Part shown: one piece after another, positions 1 to 9,600 of the stretch
Layout of the letters: each line of letters starts with the position of its first letter
How positions within the stretch are numbered: position 1 is the stretch's first letter
Source of the DNA: UKL13-3 sp044353855
GTDB lineage: Bacteria > Bacteroidota > Bacteroidia > UKL13-3
NCBI GenBank assembly: GCA_044353855.1
Contig: JBILBF010000001.1
Span: 620,001-684,000, forward strand
Direction: 5' to 3'
DNA length: 64,000 nucleotides
Position numbers and translations under genes: made by a program
The notes under the pieces: generated by a model
What the model was told of the DNA's origin: nothing
The model's database searches: none
Seen by the model: only the letters and a program-made list of their open reading frames with translations

Positions 1-1
1 T

Positions 2-415
2 TCAGGAGAAGCTAAATTATCTCCCATTCCATTGAGTATAGGCTCTCCTGTGATTAGGCCCGAAGATAAAAACCTCATCAAATCAAATGCAGTTGAGGCC
101 ATGCACCATTATGCCAATCAAGAAATTGCGTTACTCAAAAGGCAAGCAGATCTTATTATGCAGCAAGTGCGCGAAATAGAAAACAGGTTAAGTATTTCGC
201 AACAAATTTACCAATCGGATATTCGGTTTACACCAATTGTGAATCAGGTATACCATTTATATGAAAAAGAAGATCATTTTTTGCTTTCACTCATTGGGCC
301 AGATGAATGGGGGCAATCTAAAAATTCAAGAAAATTTGTTGCATCCGTAAAATTACTGGGCGATCATAGTTGGGATGTTTTAAAATCAGAACAGTCAATA
401 AAAATGGATGTTTAA
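2..415 (+). CDS. DUF2452 family protein (5' end outside window)
   Basis: The reading frame is open from base 2, so the gene starts left of the window; the TTG at 32 is unlikely to be the start. The visible part carries the pattern I associate with the Bacteroidota DUF2452 family: SIGSPVIRPEDKNLIKS near the front, a helical stretch rich in Gln/Glu, then YQSDIRFTPIVNQVYHLYEK and a closing LIGPDEWG. No catalytic motif, signal peptide or membrane segment is visible, so it should be a small cytosolic protein of unknown function. It converges on the giant gene at 448-5022 with a 32 bp gap and no clear terminator. Confidence 0.75.
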   Translation, partial: SGEAKLSPIPLSIGSPVIRPEDKNLIKSNAVEAMHHYANQEIALLKRQADLIMQQVREIENRLSISQQIYQSDIRFTPIVNQVYHLYEKEDHFLLSLIGPDEWGQSKNSRKFVASVKLLGDHSWDVLKSEQSIKMDV

Positions 416-447
416 CAAAACAGAAACAACATATTGGAAGCTAGGTA

Positions 448-3400
448 TTATCTAATTAACGATATTGTTCCATGTCTTTCTTGTTTGGGTTGATCCCGTT
501 TTTTTATTTCCATTATATAAAAATAGACTCCTTGTGATGCATCAATACCTGATTCGTTTTTGCCATTCCAACATTGGTTTGGATTGGTAGATTGAAAGTA
601 AATAGCACCCCAACGGTTATAAATAGTTACTTTATACTCATCACATTTGGCCGAAATACCTTTTACGGTATAACAATCATTGAGGCCATCACCATTGGGT
701 GTAAATGCATTGGGAATAATAATTTCTTGTGTTGAATCCCCATCAATAAAAAACACATTGCTAGCAGTATCGACACAAAAAGTACCATTATTGGTAATCA
801 GTTGAATGTAATAATTGTCTGTTCGGGCATAAGTATGTGTTGGGTTGGTTTCGGTTGACGAATCGCCATCACCAAAATACCAAATATAGGGAATAGGTAA
901 TCCTGTTAAAGAATACGATTTGTTCTTAAATTGTACAACTAATGAACAACTATCGCGGGCGATATTAAAATCAGGGATACCGGAAAGAGCAATATTGATG
1001 GTAGTGCTGTTTGTATCTGTTTTGGTGCAAGCACTTTGATTGCTGGCAATTAATGTTAGGGTGTAATCGCCAGGTTGTATAATGGTGTCAGTATAAATAC
1101 TGTCAGTACTAGTTACAACGTCATTGAGTAGCCATTGTATAGGGTTTCCGTTGAGGGAAGTATTGATGGCCGAAAATATTCCGGGAGCACACAACATAGT
1201 ATCGTTTACTACAAAAGAAGCAGTCAATAAATGAGCCTGTTGTTTATAGTCAAAAGCTACAAAGCTGGTATCGGCACAATAGGTTCCATTATTGGTGATA
1301 AGTGTAACCAAATATAAACTATCAATAGTATAAGAGTGAGTTGGTGTTTGAAGAGTTGATGAATCACCATCGCCAAAATACCATGTATAAGTTAGCATTT
1401 CTCCATTATCACTTTGAGATTGATTAACAAAAAATACAGCAGAAGAACAGGTATCTCTAATTAATGAAAAAATGCTGTAGGTATTATTTTCAATTACAAT
1501 AACAGTATCAAAACTATCTGCAGGAATACAGGTAATAGCACTATAAATTTTAAGTTTTACATGAATGATTGTATCGGTATAAAAGGTATCAGTCAATAAC
1601 GAATCGGTACTAACCAATATTGAATCATAATACCATTCTTGTACCTGCTGATTTACCGATAGATTTTTAAATTCAATAACAGCAGGCGTACAACTTTTTG
1701 TAGGGACTGCTACAAAAAAAGCATTGAGAATACCTGGCAAATTATTAACGGTTACGGTTAATGTTGTATTTTCTTGGCAAGCCAAACCGGGGTTCGTTAT
1801 TAAGGTAACTAAGTAACTTCCTGCAGTATCAAAGCTAACTATTGTATCTTGCTGGTGTGAAGTAATACCATTTCCAAAATCCCAAAAATAGGCAATAGAA
1901 TCGCCTAGTTGTTTAAGTGTAGTATTGGTAAAAGAAACGGTAAATGAGCAAGAATCTTGAACATACGTAAAATCGGGATATAGATAAGGTACAACTGTAA
2001 TAGGATGTATACTGCTATCGGAGATATTACAGGTGCTCGAATCAATCGAAACGAGTTTGATATCATATTTCCCTTTCATCAAAAAGGTATCAAGAACAAA
2101 TGAATTAGAAGCAAAGGTGTCGTTTACATACCATCGTAAATGGCTAAATTTATTACTAGTACTTATAAAGGTAAATCCAGCTGGTTCACATCCAAAGCTA
2201 TCAAGCGGTATAAAAGATGCACGGACAAGATGACCAATAGAATCATACAGCAGGTTTGTAACTGATGAATCTAAACATCCAGAACCAGGGTTTGTCAGCA
2301 GTAATATTTGATAGTTCCCATTTGCAGGAAATGTTCGTGTTACAATTTGAAGGCTGGAAGTATCACCATTGCCAAAATACCACCGAATAGGAACAAGTGA
2401 AGGAGTGCTGGTATTGGTAAAGGTAATACTGGATGAACAAGTATCACGAACGGTAGTAAATGAAGCTTGTGCATCTACACCAACAACAAATGAAACCAAA
2501 GCACTGTCAATAATGATACAACGGGAAGAATCAACTTCCAATAATTTAATGGTGTAACTCCCTAAAGAAGTAATGGTATCTAAAAAGTTGCGTGCAGTAT
2601 CTTGTAATACACCATTTACATACCAAAAATGATAGCGCCCATTATAAGATTGGTTGGTAAACGTAACAACAATGTAAGAATCAAGGCATAATTTTTTTGG
2701 GGCATAATCAAATTGAGCATACACAATATTACTTTTTCTAAAATCGAGCTTGAAACTTGCATTGCTGCAACGTGGGCTTAGGTTGGTTGGTGAATAGGAT
2801 CCTGGAGTAGTTAAAAAATTTCCAGAGGTGCCACCATTGCAGCTAGCACACACACTTTGGTAAACAATTCCCTTTTTATCAAAACGGCTTGTCCCTCCAT
2901 CCACATGGTCTCTGTCTCCAGCCTCACCAAAATAGGTTCCATACAACAAACTATCGAGGTTTCTATCCAATACAAACAAATAAAAATCACTGTTGTCTGT
3001 TGTGTTTTGAATGGCGTCATTTGTTAACGGCAAGTTGGCTGTTGTAGTAATTACTTGATTGGCATGTTTGCTAATAAAGTTGCCCTGCCTATTGGTTAGG
3101 CCGCTCCAAACAGAACCATAAAGTACTCCACACTCATCTACCATAAAGGCGCTTGGAGAAAGAGCATTATTGCGTATTGAATTACCTATAGAAGTTGAAA
3201 AAATTATACTGTCGAGAGATGGTTTAAATTTTGTTATAAATAAAGAGCCATTTGTATTGTAATAGGGAGCATTTATAATTGGAATGGAATCAAAATGTTG
3301 ACCGAAAATTACTGGATTTGCTTGAGGGTCGAGCTTAACAAAATAGGATTGGTCATAACCTGCACTTCCCCAATATCTAAATTGAATAACGGAACTTAAT

Positions 3401-5022
3401 GTACTATTTATATTGCCTATAAAACCATCAGCAAAACCACCGTGGTAATTGCCCAGCTGTATATTTGGCATAATCGGAAATGTAGTACTTTGTGTACCAC
3501 CTGAAAAATAGATGGAGCCTGTAGAATCTATATCCAACGAATACAATGCATCATTTTCTGACTGGCCTATAAAGGTTGAAAACTTTAAGGTTGTTAGGTT
3601 GCTATCCAGTATTACAATACAGCCATCTTGTTGGCCACTTTTGATGGTTTGGTATGCACCCGTTGTTACCGGAAAATTAGCCGAACTAGTAGATGTAGCA
3701 ATAAGTATATCATTGTTTTTGTCTACCATTATTTCGCCTCTAAACTCATCAGCATAATTCATCCGAAGGGAGTCGGCTATATTCATTCCATCAGCGCCAT
3801 TCCCACCTAAGTAAGTTGAGCCAATAAGCTGAGTTCCATCTGCCGAAAGTTTGGTTACAATAATATCAAAGGAGTCATTATGAGTTACATCAAATGAACC
3901 TGTTTTGGTTGGGTAGTTTTTAGATAATGAAGTGCCAAAAACAATCAGGTTGTGATTTTTATCGGTAACCAAACTATGGGGATAGTCATTTCTGTCTCCG
4001 CCCAAATAAGTGGCATATATTAATGCACTACCATCAGGCGAATATTTACTAATTGAAATATCACAAGGAAAACCTGCCTGAGGCCATGAGCCAATACCGC
4101 CTCCCCATACTTGCTGGAAGGCACCGGGTGTAGTGGGATAACTGCCATTGGGAAATAAAGTTGGATGTGTGGCAATACCTGCAGCATATAAATTTCCATC
4201 ATTATCATACGTAGCCGAATGGCCAAAATTATCAACACTTGAGCCCGAGTAAGTTGAAAAAATGAGTTGAGGGTCAATTATTAAAGGGAGTAATGTATCA
4301 TATTGACCTATTTTAAATTGTACGGTATGTTGAATTAGTTCAAAAGCACAAACAACTTCTTTTTGTTTGCCATTTACAAGTTGGTATGCATAAGGTTTTT
4401 GTTCAATCCAACTATTTACTGAAGTATTAATGTGAAGATTCCCATTTTTTAGGTTAATCTTTTCTTGACCTTCATACTTAAGCTTAATGTTTGCCAATTT
4501 TGCTCCAGGATCTAAAATTAGATCGTATTTAATTCCGCCACCCTCAGTTGTGGTTAACACTGTTGAAATAAATGGATATATTTCAGCTGCAGTAATTTGA
4601 GCAAAACCTTTAACCCCAGAGCGCCAATACTTGGGGTCGTTGCCCAAAAAGTAATTGTAATACGTTTGCTCAGGTTGTTGTCCTGTTACAACTGCATCTT
4701 CACTGCCATTTACAAAAGTAATACGAACAGCATGATGCCTGACGGTATAAGATTTAAAGTCTTCTTCAAAATGTCGAGGATGTTTAAATGCTTTCGCCAA
4801 ATCTTGTTGTTGGGTAAAAATGAAGTGCAATGCATTTTTTTCGACACATAACTGCCCTCCATTTATTGTAGCAACAAATGCAGCCTGATTATCCCATTGC
4901 CCTTTATTCTCAATAAACTGCAGCTTTTTTTTGGCAGGAGCTCCATGCAATGGCTTTCCCATTGCAACTTGGATAAGCAGCAAACAGAACAGCGGCAAAG
5001 TTATACAATATATTTTGTTCAA
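448..5022 (-). CDS. Giant SBBP/PKD-repeat surface protein with T9SS gliding-motility-type C-terminal domain
   Basis: This 1524-residue protein has a signal peptide at 1-22, an N-terminal beta domain starting LQFIENKGQWD (about 30-250), a region of SBBP-like propeller repeats (about 250-765, with recurring STYLGG-type strands), eight PKD-like units (about 769-1430) and a final 90-residue domain starting IPNAFTPNGDGLND and ending GTISLIR, the type B T9SS sorting domain. It should be exported by Sec, moved across the outer membrane by T9SS and held at the cell surface or released; an adhesin role is inference. The start is a TTG: no ATG lies between the in-frame stop and the signal peptide. The PKD-like units alternate between two types. 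It is divergent from the ECF sigma gene at 5165. Confidence 0.85.
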   Translation of the reverse strand: MNKIYCITLPLFCLLLIQVAMGKPLHGAPAKKKLQFIENKGQWDNQAAFVATINGGQLCVEKNALHFIFTQQQDLAKAFKHPRHFEEDFKSYTVRHHAVRITFVNGSEDAVVTGQQPEQTYYNYFLGNDPKYWRSGVKGFAQITAAEIYPFISTVLTTTEGGGIKYDLILDPGAKLANIKLKYEGQEKINLKNGNLHINTSVNSWIEQKPYAYQLVNGKQKEVVCAFELIQHTVQFKIGQYDTLLPLIIDPQLIFSTYSGSSVDNFGHSATYDNDGNLYAAGIATHPTLFPNGSYPTTPGAFQQVWGGGIGSWPQAGFPCDISISKYSPDGSALIYATYLGGDRNDYPHSLVTDKNHNLIVFGTSLSKNYPTKTGSFDVTHNDSFDIIVTKLSADGTQLIGSTYLGGNGADGMNIADSLRMNYADEFRGEIMVDKNNDILIATSTSSANFPVTTGAYQTIKSGQQDGCIVILDSNLTTLKFSTFIGQSENDALYSLDIDSTGSIYFSGGTQSTTFPIMPNIQLGNYHGGFADGFIGNINSTLSSVIQFRYWGSAGYDQSYFVKLDPQANPVIFGQHFDSIPIINAPYYNTNGSLFITKFKPSLDSIIFSTSIGNSIRNNALSPSAFMVDECGVLYGSVWSGLTNRQGNFISKHANQVITTTANLPLTNDAIQNTTDNSDFYLFVLDRNLDSLLYGTYFGEAGDRDHVDGGTSRFDKKGIVYQSVCASCNGGTSGNFLTTPGSYSPTNLSPRCSNASFKLDFRKSNIVYAQFDYAPKKLCLDSYIVVTFTNQSYNGRYHFWYVNGVLQDTARNFLDTITSLGSYTIKLLEVDSSRCIIIDSALVSFVVGVDAQASFTTVRDTCSSSITFTNTSTPSLVPIRWYFGNGDTSSLQIVTRTFPANGNYQILLLTNPGSGCLDSSVTNLLYDSIGHLVRASFIPLDSFGCEPAGFTFISTSNKFSHLRWYVNDTFASNSFVLDTFLMKGKYDIKLVSIDSSTCNISDSSIHPITVVPYLYPDFTYVQDSCSFTVSFTNTTLKQLGDSIAYFWDFGNGITSHQQDTIVSFDTAGSYLVTLITNPGLACQENTTLTVTVNNLPGILNAFFVAVPTKSCTPAVIEFKNLSVNQQVQEWYYDSILVSTDSLLTDTFYTDTIIHVKLKIYSAITCIPADSFDTVIVIENNTYSIFSLIRDTCSSAVFFVNQSQSDNGEMLTYTWYFGDGDSSTLQTPTHSYTIDSLYLVTLITNNGTYCADTSFVAFDYKQQAHLLTASFVVNDTMLCAPGIFSAINTSLNGNPIQWLLNDVVTSTDSIYTDTIIQPGDYTLTLIASNQSACTKTDTNSTTINIALSGIPDFNIARDSCSLVVQFKNKSYSLTGLPIPYIWYFGDGDSSTETNPTHTYARTDNYYIQLITNNGTFCVDTASNVFFIDGDSTQEIIIPNAFTPNGDGLNDCYTVKGISAKCDEYKVTIYNRWGAIYFQSTNPNQCWNGKNESGIDASQGVYFYIMEIKKRDQPKQERHGTISLIR

Positions 5023-5164
5023 TAGTAAATAGCGAGTTTTGCGCCACTAATCTAAGAGATTAAATCCATAAGTAATGGTTGCTTAAGAAAGTTTTAAGAA
5101 AAAATGATAGCATTGCAACCTCAGAGGATAGAACTTCGTCTAAACCTATAATTCATATAAAAGC

Positions 5165-5719
5165 GTGAACAATATAAATGAGCAAGTATTGATAAAAGCA
5201 TGTTTGCAGGGAAATGCTAAAGCTCAAAAGCAATTGTATGAAAAGTATTCGAAGATGATGTTCGGAATTTGTTTGCGCTATAGTAATACTTATGAAGAAG
5301 CAAAAGATATTTTGCAAGATGGTTTTGTTAAAGTGTTTACAAAAATGGGCCAATTTGGGTTTCAGGGTAGTTTTGAAGGGTGGATGAAACGCATATTTGT
5401 AAACACCGCTTTAGAATATTATCGAACTCAAAAAAACCATATGTATCAAGCTGATGTGGATGCTGCTTTTGATCTTCCTCATCACGATTTTACAATGGAT
5501 AAAATGAGTCAGAAAGAAATTTTAGCGTTGATACAAGCGATGGCTCCAGGGTACCGTAATGTGTTAAACTTATATATTATAGAAGGGTATTCGCATGCAG
5601 AAATTGCTGAAATATTGAAGATTAACGAAGGAACATCAAAATCTCAACTATCTAGAGCAAGGGTCATACTACAACAAGCTATACTCAAAAATCAAAACGT
5701 AAAACAAACACATGGGTAA
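5165..5719 (+). CDS. ECF-type RNA polymerase sigma factor
   Basis: This 184-residue protein matches the sigma-70 ECF family. Region 2 is seen at about 25-95 (DILQDGFVKVFTKMGQF followed by GSFEGWMKRIFVNTAL) and region 4 at about 120-175 (YRNVLNLYIIEGYSHAEI, then GTSKSQLSRAR). The start is a GTG; the ATG seen a few bases downstream is out of frame. It overlaps the following anti-sigma-like gene by 8 bp, so the two are almost certainly co-expressed. Both neighbours are giant T9SS-sorted proteins, so its regulon probably includes cell-surface proteins; that is inference. ECF factors usually activate their own operon. Confidence 0.9.
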   Translation: MNNINEQVLIKACLQGNAKAQKQLYEKYSKMMFGICLRYSNTYEEAKDILQDGFVKVFTKMGQFGFQGSFEGWMKRIFVNTALEYYRTQKNHMYQADVDAAFDLPHHDFTMDKMSQKEILALIQAMAPGYRNVLNLYIIEGYSHAEIAEILKINEGTSKSQLSRARVILQQAILKNQNVKQTHG

Positions 5720-6608
5720 ACGAACGAATATTGATGAATTGCTAAAGGAAAGTTTTGACAACTTTTCACCCGATGCTCCCGATGTGTGGCAGGGTATACA
5801 GCAAAGTGTGCAAGCTACCCAAGCTACCTCGCTTACTGTAGGTGCAAAAGGAGTTGCTTTGGGCATTAAAATGATTGCCGCAGTGGTTATTGTTGGCGCA
5901 GCTATAACTGCATATATTGTGGCTACAAACAAAGCCGAAAACAAAATGCCAGTTGAAGCAACACCCATTACCGAAAAGCCATTTGATTACACTACACATG
6001 CAATAACAAATGAAGCTTTAGAGCCAATAGCATCTGAATCAAAAAAGAATGATGAAAGGCCAAAAGTCAATTTGGATAAACCTAAAAATGATCAAAAGAA
6101 ACTGATCTCAACTCAAGAGGCAGTACAAAAATTTGCTGTTGGAACTCAAACTGAATTTATTGAAAAGGAAATAAGTAAACCAGCTGAAGCAGTTGTTGGT
6201 GCGAATAATACTAAGCCATCAGCGCGACCACAACCTACAACTATTACCCCAAAAACCGAGCAAGAGCAGCCAGCAATTCAAGAGGTACTTACTACCAATC
6301 AGTCTCCTAAACCAATAGCTGTAAATATTGAACCGCCAACTATTCCTGGATCCTTTTCACCAAATGATGATGGGGTCAATGATAGGTACGTAATTGTGAT
6401 TGATCAGGATGAATTATACTCATTGGTTATTTTAGATAAAGAAGGTAAAAAAGTATTTGAAAGTAATGACAAAGCGAATACTTGGGATGGCCGTGATGCA
6501 AAATCTGGGAATATGTGTCCACAAGGCACCTATCAGTATCTATTTAATTATCAGGTTAAAGGGTCTCAAAGCCCCGTTTATAAAACCGGTTTAATCGGAC
6601 TATATTAA
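5712..6608 (+). CDS. Membrane-anchored anti-sigma-like protein ending in a T9SS-type C-terminal domain
   Basis: The 298 residues read as a cytosolic N-terminus (1-45, with FDNFSPDAPDVWQGI resembling the sigma-binding front of Bacteroidota anti-sigma proteins), one membrane helix (about 46-71), a long Pro/Thr/Lys linker (75-205) and a gliding-motility-type C-terminal domain (about 210-298, with IPGSFSPNDDGVNDRY, a WDGRDAKSG turn and a final TGLIGLY). Its position directly after the ECF gene with an 8 bp overlap supports an anti-sigma role. It lacks a cleavable signal peptide, so the sorting domain would face the periplasm while tethered. This is an odd arrangement for a domain that normally directs secretion. 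The anti-sigma role is inferred from context and the short N-terminal motif. Confidence 0.75.
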   Translation: MGKRTNIDELLKESFDNFSPDAPDVWQGIQQSVQATQATSLTVGAKGVALGIKMIAAVVIVGAAITAYIVATNKAENKMPVEATPITEKPFDYTTHAITNEALEPIASESKKNDERPKVNLDKPKNDQKKLISTQEAVQKFAVGTQTEFIEKEISKPAEAVVGANNTKPSARPQPTTITPKTEQEQPAIQEVLTTNQSPKPIAVNIEPPTIPGSFSPNDDGVNDRYVIVIDQDELYSLVILDKEGKKVFESNDKANTWDGRDAKSGNMCPQGTYQYLFNYQVKGSQSPVYKTGLIGLY

Positions 6609-6621
6609 TCAAGTATTGAAA

Positions 6622-9600
6622 ATGATAAATATTAAGTATATGTTAGCAACTATGTTTTTAACTCAAAAAAGTACTATTACGTTGCTTCGGGGAAGCGCAT
6701 TTAGTCCGTTTATTGCTAAGGTTAGCAAGCTACTATCGTTGGCTTTTTTGCTTATCTTCGGTACACATGTCAATGCACAATTTAGTGCATCGTATGCGCC
6801 TTTTCCTGTGTGTAAGGGTAATAACACAATTTTGCAAGTTACACCTCCTTCTTCATTGGAATTAAATGGTGCAACTGTAACCAATTATGTGTATTACCAT
6901 TTCGATGCAAATGGTACGCAAGATTCATCTAAATCATTGTCGCCAGCTATTGCCCTCATATACGACCCAGGTGTATATAGTCCCTATGTAGTCGCTATAT
7001 TAAGCGATGGAAGGAGAATCACTTCAAATTTAATTGACTTAAAAGTGTACAATTTGCCAGTTGCTAAATTTTCACTTTTAACAACCGATACACAATGTTT
7101 TAAAAACAATAATGTTTGTTTTAAAAACGTATCTGTTCAAGCACCAACTTTTGGTCTTCCTATAACTCAATATGTTTGGGAGTATGGAGATGCGTTTTCA
7201 GATAGTGTTCCAACCAACGGAGATATATGCCATTCGTATTCTTTCCCCGGTACGTTTTCAGTTACATTACGAGCTATTGATAGTTTGGGTTGTAAGCAAG
7301 ATTATTTTATACCAGCAGATAGTCCTGTTATGATTAAAGAACCCATAAAACCTAAGTTTTCATGGATGCGCAGGTCTGGTCCTTGTTTTGTATCCAACTA
7401 TTTATTTACCAATGCCACACCGGTACATATTGATAGTTTGTATTCATACACTTGGGATTTTGGTGATGGAAAAACATATACTGCAACGGTTCCTTTCTCT
7501 CAAACAGAGCGTAATTTTTATGATTCTATAGGCCATAATTATGTGTTAGATGGGGAGTTTAATCCTGCTTTAACTGTAACAGATAAATCGAGAGCAAGAT
7601 GTACAGATAGTACTCGGTATAATCCTAGTAATTCAAGTGCTTTACCTAAAAATATTAGAATAGAGTTTGATGTTGTAACAACCAAAACGGCTGTTGACCC
7701 TACAACAAGAGACTCGGTATGTATTGGTAGTGGCAAAGCAGGTGAAATTTGTTTTAAACAAACACCTATACAATTTGCAAGTGCAGGTACAGGCGATTTT
7801 GTATGGAATTTTGATGATCCACCTTCCATGCAACTTAATTTTGATATTTCGAGCTGGAAACCCTGCCATTCTTTTACAGGAATGGGTACTTATTTTGTAA
7901 CTCTTACGATTAATAATGTTTGTGGGCCTACACCAATTGTTCATACCTTTCATGCAGGCGCTACTTTTAATGATGATATATACATTGATAAATATCCATA
8001 TGTAAATGCGGATTCAATTGATACAGAATCTAGACCGGTAGTATCCAATCAAACCTTAAGAGGGCTCGACTCAGCATCAGTTACAAAAAAAGTAATATCC
8101 ATTGGAGGGTATCATTTATCTGGAAATCCAGTTGGAACGGATACACTTTTTGCGTATGCTGAAAAACCAAATAGTAGGCCAATTTATTATATTAGCAATG
8201 ACACTTTGTTATATAAAGCTCCAGGGGTAAGAAGAGATACAATAACGTTACCTCCAAGAACAATCGTTTACTTTAATCACTTTGATACGATATTTTATGA
8301 TTCGATATCAGGTACAGATACGTTCTATAATGTGCGTAAATTAGTATTGATAGAAGATTCGGCTAGAGCAACCTATAGATACAATGGATATGGTGTTAGG
8401 GTAATAGGTCCGTTTTCTCGAATCGAAAAACCAGCTCCTCCTCCTGTTGTGATTAATCCAACACAAAAAAACCAATGTGGGCCATCGGATACAGTTGATT
8501 TTGTGAATACCTCCCAATACTACAAATCGCGTAAAATTTATAGGCGATGGGATTTTGATGATAACTTTGCGCCTCAATGTACCTCATTTTGTTTGCCTAA
8601 AGTAGGTAATTTAGCTACTACCACTTGGACCACTGCAATTGAACAATACAATGGAAGCAATCATTATTTTATAGCCAATGGGCAAACCTATGGTGGTAAA
8701 ATGAATTGTAAATTTTCATACGATACTTTACCTCGACATTTTTATCCAAATTGGGATACTGTATTTAGATGGTATACAACCGGTAAAGATTTTATGCCTT
8801 GGGATAATGCATTGTACTCTTTAACTCCAGGTCCAGGTCAGCGTCAAGTTACACCAGGCGACACAGAATTTTGGAATAAACCAGTTTATTTAGAACCCAC
8901 AACAGGAACGTGGTCACTTACACAAGGAAGCGGACCAGCGCCTTATGGACAATGGGTGCGAATTGATACCATAAAATTAGATTTTAATAGCGGACAAGAT
9001 TTAGAACCAGGTGAGCGGGTGCGCGTTCAACGTTTGCCCGATCCTTTTAACGCTGCAAACCCTAATGGAAAATATAATATCATACAATCTGGGACTGTAA
9101 GACCCAATACGGTATTAAACTATTTTTGGCCAGGTGCTACTTATGATATGTTAGCCGATACGATTCTACCCGATTCGAGTGGCAGGATGTATTATATTTA
9201 TGGTGGTACGCTACTTCCAGGGTCACTAACTACAACCTTTTATAAGTATGCCTTTATGCGCACCATCAGTAGGTGTATCGCAGTTAGATTGTTGTTACGT
9301 GATTCTTTAAACAATGAAAGTACCCAAGGTACGGCACTCGACTCAACTAAATTGGATACGGTAGATTGTGAGATGCGTTCTACAGTTCAGCTTGTTTTGG
9401 CTAGGGGCGATGCACGAGGCTTGGGCAAGCGCGGTAAGGAGTGCCCTGGGGCAAATCCGAATACGGTGTTTTTTGAATTGGGGCAAAGTGGAAGTTATCC
9501 TGGTGTACAACCTAATTGTGGTCAAACATTTATTCTATTTAATTTTGATTCATTGGCTGATAGGATGGATAATACGCCTTGTATATTGGATGGTTTTGTA

